A stretch of 64,000 nt of DNA, from NCBI GenBank assembly GCA_030068075.1, contig CM057826.1, positions 62,283,312-62,347,311 of the forward strand, read 5' to 3'. Source of the stretch: Paguma larvata. Taxonomy: Eukaryota > Chordata > Mammalia > Carnivora > Viverridae. How positions within the stretch are numbered: the first letter of the stretch is position 1; each line of letters starts with the position of its first letter. Shown piece after piece: positions 12,784-23,700 of this stretch. Below the pieces are notes generated by a model. It saw only the letters and a program-made list of their open reading frames with translations. It was not told the DNA's origin and did not search any database. The position numbers were made by a program, and so were the translations under genes.

Positions 12784-12967
12784 ACTTAAAAAAAATGTTT
12801 TTAATGTTTCTTTATTTTTGAGAGAGAGTCAGAGTGCAAGCGAGAGAGTCAGAGAGAGAGGGAGACCCAGAATCTGAAGCCTGATGCAGGGCTCGAACCC
12901 ACAAACTGTGAGATCATGACCTGAGCCAAAGTCGGACGCTTAACTGACTGAGCCACCCAGATGCCCC
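12784..12967 (-). mobile_element. SINEC-type SINE, reverse orientation
   Basis: It is flanked by a 17-bp direct repeat beginning AATATTT (12767-12783 and 12968-12984) with one mismatch. The reverse head ends GAGCCACCCAGATGCCCC. Confidence 0.9.
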
Positions 12968-12984
12968 AATATTTGCTATTCTAA

Positions 12985-13200
12985 CTCATCACTCACATGT
13001 TACAGCAATCCAGTTTGCAAAGCACTTTTTCATCGTATCTCATTTAATTCTCGTATTAGTGCTATGGTGGAAATTAGTCTCCTTACTTTTGAGCTGAGCA
13101 AACTGAAACTCAGAGAGGTTCCATGAACTATCCCAGGTCACCCACTTGGTGAAATGAGAGAGCCAGGAGCCAAGCTCAGGCTTCCTGGTCCAGTCTGTGG
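12985..13200 (-). repeat. MIR, reverse orientation
   Basis: The antisense MIR order is visible: CAAAGCACTTTTTCATCG, then ATCTCATTTAATTCTCG, then ACTCAGAGAGGTTCCATG. Confidence 0.6.
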
Positions 13201-13235
13201 AAGAGAAAAGTTAGGGCTGGAGGGGAGCTACAGCT

Positions 13236-13380
13236 GGGCATGGTGGGGCATGGTGGGGCATGGCGGGAACGGGCAGGGGGACTGTGCGATGGCATAGTGG
13301 GGCCATGGTGGGAGGCGTGGTGAAAGCATGGGTGGGGCATCAAAAGGGGGCATTGTGGAGGGCATGGCAGAGGCATGAGC
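13236..13380 (+). repeat. Decaying GGGCATGGTGG minisatellite
   Basis: Three close copies of a roughly 10-bp unit (GGGCATGGTG) are followed by increasingly diverged copies (GGGCAT, GGCATAGTGGGGCC, GGGCATTGTGG). Confidence 0.7.
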
Positions 13381-14384
13381 GGTTGCTTAATGTGCAGCTG
13401 ATCATGACATTTTTCTCTACCTTCTGCAATTCATGCCTTATGTTATTTTTTTTAATACTTAAAAACTGTTTTCAGTGTTTCAGGCCAATATCCCAAGTCC
13501 AACAAATCTAGATCTGTGGAGTTTCTACTGAGAAGACTTCAGCTGTCGGTCCTTTGCTTACTGAGGCCTCAGTTTGCTCATCTGAAGAAATGGGTGCAGG
13601 CCTCTGGCAGCGTCAGCTTTTGAGAGGCACAAGTGAAATCACATGCATCATGCCCTTTAGAGGCTGGGAAGGACTTCGCAAAAGCTGTTGTTTTTTTTTA
13701 CATTTTGTTTTATCTTCTAAAAACCAGCCATGGGTGCTGGGCAGAGGGTGGAGTGGCTTTCTGGGAGCCTGGGGGCGGTGCTGAGAGGGGGAGTGGGTGA
13801 CAGCTCTTCCTTCCCCCTTGCCTGGGCTTGGGCCTGGCCTTCCCCCACCCTCAGCCCAGAGCCAGTTTCTAGGCAACAGGATGGATGCAGGGATGGTTCG
13901 GAGGGGAGAGAGCTATAAATAGGGAAGGGAGAAAACAAAAATAAAGTTCCAGAGAAAGCTGTGGAGCCACATTACTAGGGATGGGGGTGGGGAGACCTGG
14001 AGGGAGTCAGGCGGATGGTGGGAACGGGAGGAGGCCCCCTGGCCCTTCATCAGGGGAAGAAGGCAATTTTCAGATTAGCCAGTCAGCAAAGGCCCTCCAG
14101 AGTGCTAACACGGGTGCGAGTGCGGGGGGCGTGGGGTTCTCTGTGCACAGCTGAGCAGGATAGGGGTGATGAGGAGAAATCACTTCTGGTCGGAGGGCTA
14201 GGGAAAGATCAGAGGAGGGAGGGATTGCAACAGGCAGAGGTGGAACTGTCCAGGTGGGAGAAAGAGCAGGGGCAAAGGAAGGGGAGGGGTGGGTCAGGTG
14301 AGCTGGGGCTGGCCAGCAGAGAGGCGGGCCCTTCCTCCCCAGCTCTTCCCACGCCAGCCTCCTTTTCATTGAGGTTTCAGCTCC

Positions 14385-14835
14385 AACCTCACCTCAGATG
14401 CCTGACCCGGCCACCCCAATTTAACACTGGTCACCACCCCCTCTTTGTCAGATTCCATCACATCACTCTGTTTTACGTTTGTCATAAAACTCGAAATTAT
14501 CTTATTCCAAGTGTTTGTTGATCCAGGGTTTGTGAGCTCTCTCCAGGCATCGACCTGCAGCCCTCTCACTTCTTCTTATTTTTTAATGTTTATTTATTTT
14601 GAGAGAGAGAGAGAGAGGCAGAACGTGAGCAGGGGAGGGGCAGAGAGAGGGAGACACAGAATCTGAAGCAGGCTCCAGGCTCTGAGCTATCAGCACAGAG
14701 CCCGATGCGGGGCTTGAACTCGCAGCCCGTGAGATCATAACCTAAGCCTAAGTCGGATGCTTAACTGAGCCACCCAGACGCCCCAACCCCTCACTTCTAA
14801 GAACAGAGCAGGCATTGTTGAACGACTAAATAACT
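14385..14835 (+). repeat. L2-like 3' end, split by a SINE
   Basis: L2-like text (TCCATCACATCACTCTGTTTT, then AAATTATCTTATTCCA) continues after the SINE with GCAGGCATTGTTGAACGAC, as expected for an L2 tail. Confidence 0.5.
14577..14784 (-). mobile_element. SINEC-type SINE, reverse orientation
   Basis: It starts with the reverse tail TTTTTTAATGTTTATTTATT and ends GAGCCACCCAGACGCCCC. Imperfect CCTCACTTCT-like repeats flank it. It lies within an L2-like element. Confidence 0.9.
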
Positions 14836-15079
14836 ACACGCAACACACTCAAGCAACATCCACGTACACGTGTAGACACATACACCTGCATCCCATAGGT
14901 AAGTGTGCCCACACAGCTCAACCCCTTCCATCTCACTTTAGTCTCCATGAGATTACACGAGTGTCTGTTATCTCTGCTCCGCGGCTGCCTCCACGTTTCC
15001 CCATTGTTGGTGTTTTTTGTCTCCCTCAGAGAAAGTCGTTTTGGAAAATTCCAAAGGAGGTGAGCTGCTTTTCTGACTC

Positions 15080-15200
15080 AGGCTTGGGGCTGAATGTGGA
15101 CTTTGCCACTTCCCAGCAATGTGACCTAGGGCAGGTAACTTTGCCCCTCTGGCCTCCATTCTCTCATCCATTAGCTGGGCTTTAAAATAACAAGGAATCC
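15080..15200 (+). repeat. MIR
   Basis: The MIR core is visible: GACTTTGCCACTTCCCAG, then AATGTGACCTAGGGCAGG. Confidence 0.6.
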
Positions 15201-15829
15201 TTAGGATGGTTTCAGGTAAAAGAATGGAGACAAGTGTTGGATGCCGGGGACATACTGGGCACTTCATAACGGAGGGACCCACGAGCTGTGCCCTCTCACG
15301 TGTGGACCCGCAGTCAGGACTGCCCTCTGACACAGGGCTGGTATCTGCCACTGATGCTTCTGGGCCTGGGCCCGGAACGCATTTAAAGTGACCCTGGCAG
15401 ATGACAACATTGGTCTCTGAGCAGAAAACCAGGTGCGTGGCTTGGCACCCAGGAAGGAGGAATAAGGCTCCCCATAAGCCAGATGGTGTACCTGATTTTA
15501 GCATCTAAAAAGGCGGATCAGGTGCTGGCAGCTGGAAGAGAGGTGGCAAGCTCATTTTTTACCTGCCAGGTGGTTCATTAAGGTGAGTGAAGTGGAGGAG
15601 AGGAATACAGTAGGGAGGGAAAGGGACTGCCGCTAACTGGAGTCAAATGAGAAACCTTTAAACCTCGTGCCAGCACATCAAACATCTCCACAGGCCAAGT
15701 TTAACTTGAGGGCCACGAGTTTGTAAATAGTATCTTAAGTCAGTCAAAAGGGATCTGAGATCCTGGCACCCACACGTTGAATCAGAGAATCTGAGCCCAC
15801 CGGTTTGTTCTCCCTACGCACACGTCTGC

Positions 15830-16900
15830 CGGCTGCCTCCTACTTCCGGAAATCATGGCTCGCACACTGCAGGCCAAGGTGACCCGAGTGGACCGGTCTC
15901 TCGCAGCTTTCAAGGCCTACGCGGGTCTGGCACCATCTCCAGGCCCCAACGACACAGGGAAGGACGAAGCACCTAGGGGTTGATGAAATAGAGGCAAGCT
16001 CCTTCCAGCCCTGGGGCTGAAGAGCGAGGCAGGGCTAAAGTCGGAAAGGAGGTCGCATCCGGAGAAAAGGGGGTGACGTCTTGCGCAGACCAGGTTGGGG
16101 GCCCCTGCGGCAAAGCAAAGCGGGGCTTCCGCAAGGGCGGGGGCGGGGCCTCTGTTCGAGCCAGGTTTAGAGAGCCACTGCGGCAAAAGAGGCCGGAGCG
16201 CTGCACCGGTGGGGGCGGAGCCTCGGCGAGTGCTTCTATGCCAATCAGAACAGCGACTGCCCCTTGTCGGAGGCGGGGCCTTTGCGCCTCATCGAGGCGT
16301 CTCCGCCCCTTCTTCCCCACACCTACACGGTGTTGGGGGCCCTCTAGTGCCGATCCTGATCCTCTCAGGACTCCTGGCCGGCTTCCCAGCTTTCTGCGTA
16401 CCCTTGCCCACCTCAGCCGAAGCCGAAACCCTTCAGACGCCTTTCCGGGAGGGGTAGAGCATCGGTTGCCCGAGCTCTGCTTCCTACTGGGGCAACTGCC
16501 ATTCCCCTTACCCTTGGGTGGGTTTTTCTGTGTTAGTCAGGTGTGCGCTGGGGTATGCACCTATAAACGCTCTGCTTGCGCGTAAGCGGGGTCTTTCGGT
16601 GCCGGCGCTGCTGGTTTCCGGAAGCTCCTCTGCGGCGCGCGTGTGACTGAGTGCGCGCGCGAGTCTGCACGTGCCGATCAGTGTGTGTGCACGCGTGTCT
16701 GCTCGTGCGCGCCTGCCAAGGTGCGTATACTCGGGCTGGCGCGCAAGGACCAGGGTACGCGCACACATGTCTGCGCGTGCGTTGTCATCCGCGTCCGTAT
16801 TCTGAGTGTGCAGAGAGGTGTGAGCCCGTCGACCCCGCCCCGGGGTGGCGCTGGGCTTCCTTCCCTCGACCTTGCATCCCCAGCAGGCGTTTTACGGTCC
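15830..16900. promoter_or_regulatory. Orphan CpG-rich block with promoter-like motifs
   Basis: CpG density rises sharply between GPRIN1 and the SNCB 3' end, where no known gene start is expected. Motifs include an ETS-type ACTTCCGG at 15842-15849, several GC boxes (GGGGGCGGGGCC near 16138-16150 and related copies near 16208 and 16270) and a CCAATCAG box near 16240. A diverged duplication is seen within it: 16096-16151 against 16169-16226, both with a CTGCGGCAAA core. The right part (16635-16800) is alternating CpG/TpG. It could be an unannotated promoter, an enhancer or a decayed promoter. Confidence 0.5.
15855..15983 (+). CDS. Short candidate ORF (42 codons) at the orphan CpG block; doubtful
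   Basis: An ATG in good context (ATCATGG) lies 6 bases after the ETS-like site and opens 42 codons, beginning MARTLQAKVTRVDRSL, before TGA. I do not recognise the protein. No convincing splice donor follows and no poly(A) signal is near. It may be chance, a remnant of a first exon, or a microprotein. Confidence 0.12.
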   Translation: MARTLQAKVTRVDRSLAAFKAYAGLAPSPGPNDTGKDEAPRG

Positions 16901-17149
16901 AGCAGGTGGCGCCTGAGGCCACCTTCACGCCTCCTAGCCAACAGTAGTTCGCAGCCTGGGTAGACCCTCTCCCCCCAGGTCATCCCAGGGGAGGATAGGA
17001 GATGGAGAAACTGAGGCCCGAGGTGGTCAGTCTTGTACCTGGGCTGACGGTGCCAGGCCTCCAAGAGCGGAGTGGAGCAGTCTGGGACCTGGAAGCCAGT
17101 CGGCCGCCCCCACCCACCTCCCAACCCTGCCTTTGCCGGTGCGGCGGCG

Positions 17150-17759
17150 GCTACAGACAGATTGGCTTTATTCGTGGACACGCGAAGGGGGGAGGCGCCC
17201 GGGCCCGCCCACCCAGGACACGCTCACACGGGGGGGGGGGGGACTCTCCATGCCACAATCACGACACACGACGCCCGCGTTCGGACTGGGCCGGCTGAGG
17301 GAAGGGGACATGGCACAGCCTGGCTCCTGGTTTTGGTTAAAAATAAATAAAAAGGTTCTTGGGGTCGTTTTGGGAGTTGGGGTGGGGGGCTCTGGGGCTG
17401 CCCGGGGGGCCCTCGGAGAGCCTCCGTCAGGGGTGTGTTGGGGGGAGCCGTCGCTTTCTGATCTTCGTTTAAAAATACATAGAACATGCTACACCCGCGC
17501 AGACGTTGGACGGGATGCGGTGGGGAGGGGGCAACATAGGTGGGGCAATAGCCCCAGCCCTGTCCACGCCCCAGGGTTGGACGCGGGCGGGTAGGACAGA
17601 CAGATGGACAGACACCAACACGGGCTCCAAGGGGGCGCCTCGGAGCAAAGGAAGATCTCGTGTTTGGGGGGAAGGGGTAGAAGGACAGCCCTGGCTCTGG
17701 GGGGTGGGGCGGGGGACCGGGAGGAAATTGTGCTGCTGGTGGGGGGCCGTCCTGGGCCC
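17150..17759 (-). other. SNCB: SNCB 3' untranslated region
   Basis: It runs from the stop codon (17762-17760) to just past the poly(A) signal at 17172-17167, about 600 bases. It contains an AU-rich patch on the minus strand (TTTATTTATTTTTA, near 17340-17353) and a run of 13 C on the minus strand (17230-17242 read as G on plus). Confidence 0.8.
17167..17172 (-). terminator. SNCB: SNCB poly(A) signal AATAAA
   Basis: This is a canonical AATAAA on the minus strand about 590 bases after the stop, the only one in a suitable place. Cleavage is expected about 15-25 bases further left. Confidence 0.85.
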
Positions 17760-17792
17760 TTACGCCTCTGGCTCATACTCCTGATACTCCTC
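17760..17792 (-). CDS. SNCB: SNCB coding exon 6 (C-terminus and stop)
   Basis: The acceptor CTGCTGCAG precedes it. It encodes [10 protein letters not shown] and TAA (residues 125-134). Confidence 0.97.
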   Translation of the reverse strand, partial: EEYQEYEPEA

Positions 17793-20700
17793 CTGCAGCA
17801 GAGGGATGGGGGTGGTGTGGGGAAGAGCAAAAGAGGAAGGGGTTGGAGACCAAGTGGCCAGGCTCTGGCCCCGAGACTCCTCCCTTTCAAGGAGGAACAG
17901 TGCTCGCCCCTCTCCCTGGGCAGGGAAGGAACCTGGAAGTTGGGGGAAGCTGGGACTTTCCAGGGCAGGGGTTCCTGGGGCCCAGTGCTAGGCGCCATCT
18001 GTCCCCGCTCTCTGCTGCCACCTCCTAGGGCCTGGGTTCTAGAAAAGGGAGGTGTGAAGTTCCCCGGCCCAATTCTACGCTACCAGGGTCCTCCCAACCC
18101 CAGCTGGGCATGGTGGCAATCTTCCCGGACGCCCATCCCTGGCACCCCTCACCTGGGGCGATTCCTCGTAACTCTCCCCTTCTGGCTCCATCAGGGGTTC
18201 AATCAGCGGCTCCTCAGCAGCTTCCTGGGCCACTTCCTCTGGCTGCAGGCAGAGAAGGGACAGGGCCATGAGGGCAGCTGGAGATGCTTCTGAAATCTGT
18301 ACCCTAGGAAGCTTTTGGCTGATTGGAGGAAGGCTGGGCTTTGTTGGCAGTACAACCGGAATTTTTCACTTTAAATTGTTTATTTGGAGTGCCTCAGAAG
18401 TGGAATGAGGGTGTGAGGGGTGTAATCGCCCCAGATCGCCATGAAGCTGGGAGGGGCGAAGAGAAACAAGGCTCTCCGTATCCCTCTCCTCAGCACCTGG
18501 TAGCCTCCTGCATTTCCATCATTTGGACAGGATGGATGGGGAGACAGCATGCTCAATCACCCATTTATCCCTCCCTGCCTGTGTCAGCCTCTGCTGGGCA
18601 TCAAGACCCCAGAGACAACCCTGGAGGCTCCTCTGGGCTGGAGGGAGCTGAAGCTCTGAGACAGGGCTGGGCAGGAGCTCTGAGCCATTCCCCTGCCACC
18701 TTCCACCCATCCCTCCCCCAGGGTCCTGTGTGGCCTGATTTCTTCAGCTGTTGCTATTTTAAGATAAGCTGGAAGCAACAGCTCATGGTGTTGCTTGGAT
18801 GTGTGAGCTAAGACTCTCCCCTCCCCCCCTGCATCTGCTGCCCAGACGGGGGCAGACCGGCAGGCACGCAAGTAGGGGGCTGCCAGACACATGGCCAGCC
18901 ACCCGCAGGTGAGCACATGTATGTGCACAAACACGAGACCGAGCTAGCTGCACACAGCACACACAGTAACCTGGGGTCCGTGCGCAGCTGCACAAGGCCA
19001 CGTGTGGGCTGGCACGCTCCCGGACCCCTGAGGGAATCTGTAGGTTGGGGGTATACCACCTCCCCATTTCCCACATATAACCACTGTCCCTCCCTACTGG
19101 GCAGAGATGAGAATCTTGGGAGCCTGGGGGGCTGGCCCCGAGAAGACCTGCCTCACCGCCTCTGTGGTCTAGTTGCCTTCCCCCCAACCAGGCAGCTTCA
19201 ATGCTTTTACGTTACCAGTGGGGGGCCCTGTGGGCACATGAGTTATAGCTCCTGACCCGGCTCATTTCCCCCAGTGTACAGATGGGTACACCAAGATCTA
19301 GGAGGTGGGGAAATACTAGTTTGCTCAGAGTCACCCAGTATTAAAAACCCCAGCTTGGGGGGCGCCTGGGTGGCTCAGTCGGTTAAGTGTCTGCCTCTTG
19401 ATTTCGACTCAGGTCATGATCTTGCAGTTCGTGAGTTCAAACCCCGCATCGGGCTCTGTGCTAACAGTGCAGAGCCCTGCTTGGGATTCTCTCTCTCCCT
19501 CTCTCTCTCTCCCTCCCCTGCTCTCTTTCTCTCTCTCTCTCTCTCAAAATACATAAACTTTAAACCTTTCTTAAAAAAATATCACAGCTTGAGCGCATCA
19601 TGTGGAAACAACCCAGACGCCCAATAGCAGCAGAATGGAGGTGTGCACTATGGCGAGTCACACGGTGGGCGATGCACAAGGATGAAGAATGACAGCGCAT
19701 ACCACGCTCGGGCGAGTGAAAGAAGCTACGTGCTGGAGAGCGTGTCCTTGATGATAACATTTATATGAAGTTGAAAAATACCCAACTCATTCGTGGTATC
19801 AGAAATCAAGAAGCAACTACCCTTGGAGGGGGAGGCAGGGCTAGGACCAAGGCGAGGTGAATAAAGGCGCAAATGTTAAGAAGGTACTCACTCGCAAGGC
19901 CATGCAAATGAGACCCCGGAGTGAAGGTTCTCCTTCCAATTTTGCGCCCCAGACACCTCACTTATCTTACCCTAGTCTGGGCCCTGGGGGGATTGGGACT
20001 GGAAGGAGGTCTAAGGCAGGCTTCTGAGGGGCCGATGAGCTGTGTCTTGATGTGGGTGCTGGTTACATGGGGGTGGCGGTTCCCTCTGAAAATTTCATGG
20101 GGCTGTGTGCTTTCTGCATGTACATTGTACTTCGGTAAGAAGTTTACTTAAAAAACATCCCAGCCTGGCCACTCGCTGGCTGTTTGGCATCAGGTAAGCC
20201 ACGTTGCCCCTGAACTCAGCTGCCTTGGATGGGAAGTGAGAGTAGGGATGCGGGGAGGGTCCCGTGATGGTGCACGTGGCAGGCTGGGAAGCGGAGACAC
20301 TCAGAAACGTGCACCCTGGACTTGCACGGGTTCCCCATGCCCGGTAGGCCCAGAGGGCTGTTGTTTAAACAGGAAAGCCATGACCCTGAGCTCCCTGAGG
20401 GCAGAGGCGTCAGAAGTGCCGGTAGGAGGAAGGAGGCCTGAGAGAAGTGGCTCTGTGCAAAGGCCCCCTCGCTAAGAGCCTCAAGACTGACAACTCAGAC
20501 TCAGACCTGGCTTTCTCTGCGCCCCTGCTCCCAGCACAGGGGCCCGGCCTTGAGCTGGCACCAAGCAACTCCGGTGACGTAATCTGAGCTTATCCTCCCA
20601 ACCGCCTCCTTAGAGAGGCAGGCAGGAGCTGGGATCTTGGGCAAGTCACTTCACCTCTCTGGGCTTCAGTTCCTTCATCTATAAAGTGGGCTAGTCGTGG

Positions 20701-23700
20701 AGTTACTCCATCTAATGTGTCTAGAACACTGCCCGCCCATACAAGACGGCAACGAGTGGGAGCCATCCCTGGAAATAACGATCGTAAATGGGAAGTCACG
20801 CAGCGGGTAAAATGCACGGGCAGGACTTGAACCCGAACTTCTGAGTCAAGTCCCAGACTTCGAACAGGGGAAAGGACCAACTGTGCAGAATGTCTGCAGT
20901 GAAGGGAGGTGTGGGGCCTCCTCCCGGAGCCCAGCGGATACACTCATGCAGAATGTTCCTAATCTCCCAAACCAAAAGTTGAAGGAGACCATCACACCCA
21001 CGAAGGCAGTCTGCACTTGTACGTGGACAGACACGGAGCACCTCACAGGAGGAATGTCTGGCAGACACATAGACCTGCAGAGTGCACGGTCGCGGTGGTA
21101 CACGTCCATGCACACCTGTGGTCACGTGAGCCCCCGGGGGCAGGTATGGATCACTCCTGTGACCGTGGGGCTATCACCTTTTACTAAGCACTCACTGTAT
21201 GCAAGCCAGGCTCTTTACCTGGGTGGTTCTCAAAGTATGGTCCTTGAACCTGAGCATCAGCATCACCTGGGCACCTGTTAGAAATGCAAGCTCTCAGGTC
21301 CCACCTCAGACCTACCGAATCAGAAATTCTAGGGAGTGTGGCCAACAGTCTGCATTTTAACCTGACCTCCTGATGATTCTGATGCACACATAAGTTTTGA
21401 GAACCTCCAATATATATTATCCCTAAACTATGTTGGAGCCCTATTGTACTTATCTTCTGTCTTAAAGCCAAACAATCAGGCTCAGAGATGTGGTGGGATC
21501 TGCCCAGGGTCACACAGTCAGGATGCGGTGGAGTTGGGATTCAAATCCAACTCTGCGACGCTTCAGAGCTCACAGCTCTTACGTCGTAGTGTATTCTAAT
21601 GAAGGTATCTGCCTTCATGCACACGTGGTAGCCACCATCACTACCCCTGGAGGAGATGCCTGCACAAATATGTGATGCACAATTCACCCCTCCTCCATGG
21701 CCAACACTTGCTCATGCCTGCCTCAGGGCCTTTGCACATGCTGTTCCTACTGCCTGAAATACAATTCTCACATGCCTTGCCTCATCCCTTGGGTGTCAGC
21801 TCAAAAGTCACCTTGTCAGAGAAGCCTTCCCAACTAAAGTAGTCCCCTTACCTCTTGACTCTCTATCCCATCACCTGTGTCTTTTCCTCATAGCACTTAG
21901 CCCTGTCTGAACCCATCTTGTTTATTGGTTGGCTTTTTATTGTCTATCTTCTCCCACTACAACGTCAGGCCATGAACATAGGAACATATTTGCCACAGCA
22001 ACCTCTAGAATAATTCCTCTCTGGCATGGATGCTTGTCGAAGGACAAGAAATGAATGAATAATCAGTGACACGCAGACGCGGCCCTAGGTGGTCCAGGTC
22101 ACACTCACAAGCAGGATACACGTATACAATCGGATCTGGGTCACTGTCACAGGAAGCAGCACCCCCATACACAACTTCATGCGGACTCATTCTGAGCTGA
22201 GTCTAGCAGGGCCCTGCAGAACGTGAGACAAGGTGTGTCCCAGACTGGCTGGAGGAGCCGGCAGGCTGGTGGCACCTGTACGCGTGCGCCTGGCACGTGT
22301 GTGCGCGCGCGCGCGTGTGTGTGTGTGGCGAGAGGATGGCTCACCTTCAGATCAGTGGGAAACTCCTCCTTCTTCACCAAGCCTGTGGCTGCTGCAATGT
22401 TCCCAGCCCCAGAGAACACGGCTCCTCCCAGATGTGACGCCTGCTCCTTGGTTTTTTCAGCCACTGGAGCAGGTAGAGGATTTGGGAGAGGGGTTGGGGG
22501 CCAAGGTGAAGCAGACCTAGATGCATCTCTCCCTCGTGGTGTCCCAGGGACTTGCCTCCCTCACGGAGCACACTCTCAGGAATCTTTGGGGGTGCCCCTC
22601 TTTCACCACCAGCCCCCCACCTCCAGATCCCAGCCAGATCCCAGGCCCGAGGTGCGGGAAGGGGGCTGTGCCAGGGCTGGGCTGGTACCTGAGGCCACTC
22701 CTTGTACCACCCCCTCTCGAGTCTTGCTTCCTGCAGGGACAAAAAGGAGCACACATAAGGACTCCGAGCTGAGGGAACAGACACTCTGGCAAGCACGATG
22801 GTTACAGCGTGGGCAGAGGGACCCAGACGACAGTGGGCATCCTGGTCTCATCACTGCCTTCTTGGGCCCCCAAATCCCACAGGTACACCCTTCGTCACTG
22901 TGCTGAGCCCTCCACACCTACTTCCCGAGGACTGAGTTCTCCCTCACGGTCTGCCCCTTCTCCACCTGAAACGGTACCCGCACCCCTCCGGGGCATGTCG
23001 CCTGAGAGCCAGCACTCTACTTCCCCCGTTTCATTGAACTCTCTGTCCAGGTGGGGCTGGGGGTGGGGGTGGGGCTGGGGGGTTCGTATTTGGAAAGGCT
23101 GGAAAGGGCTCACACCCACCAGCCCCCAACCCCATTTCTACTAAAGACTTTTCTCCCAACTGGGGTGCGATTTCCTCCTTCTGGCTGACATGAGGGATGT
23201 CTCAGGTGCACAAGGGTGTGAGGGTGACTGACACCCACGGCATCGGCTACACCTTCTCAGGAGGGTAGCTTCTGGAAAAGGCAAGATGGCCTGATCTGAG
23301 GCAGGGGCAGGAGCCCTCAGGGAAGTGGGGAGTCTCCTTTACGGAGGACTCGGCAGCACAGACAACAGCTGGCAGACCCCAGAATACACAAATGGGTGTC
23401 TGGTAGGGCTGCGGCTGGTGGAAGGAGGAGAGGACAGCACGGGGAGGCAGGACTCTCCAGGCTAAGGTCAGCCAGACCGAGACAGCAGGGGGCGGGCTGC
23501 TCGTACCCAGTCATTTCTCCCGCAAGCATTCGTTGGCACCTGCTCTGTGCCACGCCCCGGGGCCAATGGCTCACCGTCATACGGGGTAAGAGAAGGGCGG
23601 ATTTGGTGTCCTGGAACTCAGGTAGTGGGGAGGGGACTTCCAGCCTCCCAGGGTACGTGATGGGGGAGAGGACACTGTCTGCGCCTTGACAACTGGGGAG

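Larger units (their letters stand above)
7151..15829. other. Intergenic region between GPRIN1 and the orphan CpG block
   Basis: No splice-flanked coding exon is recognised. The region is mainly repeats: MIRs (about 7600-7720, 7895-8140, 10150-10330, 11950-12120, 12985-13200, 15080-15200), a long ancient GA-rich repeat (8580-9900), several SINEs and an L2. The open frames here are short and do not resemble known proteins. Confidence 0.6.
18243..22344 (-). other. SNCB: SNCB intron 4 and its repeats
   Basis: No additional exon is seen. It holds a plus SINE (19360-19582), an old L1 3' fragment (about 19600-19880), a MIR (about 20615-20760), a MER5A-like element (21222-21406), an antisense MIR (about 21440-21560), an L2 tail (about 21690-22060) and an alternating purine-pyrimidine tract next to the donor. 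Confidence 0.8.

Noticed and set aside
16073..16585. 170-codon ORF in the orphan CpG block
   Set aside because: Arg/Gly-rich composition and opposing overlapping frames indicate a CpG-driven open frame. Only the short ORF at 15855 was kept, at low confidence.
22223..22906. 227-codon plus-strand ORF over SNCB exons 3 and 4
   Set aside because: It is antisense to real SNCB exons, rich in low-complexity residues and has no domain.
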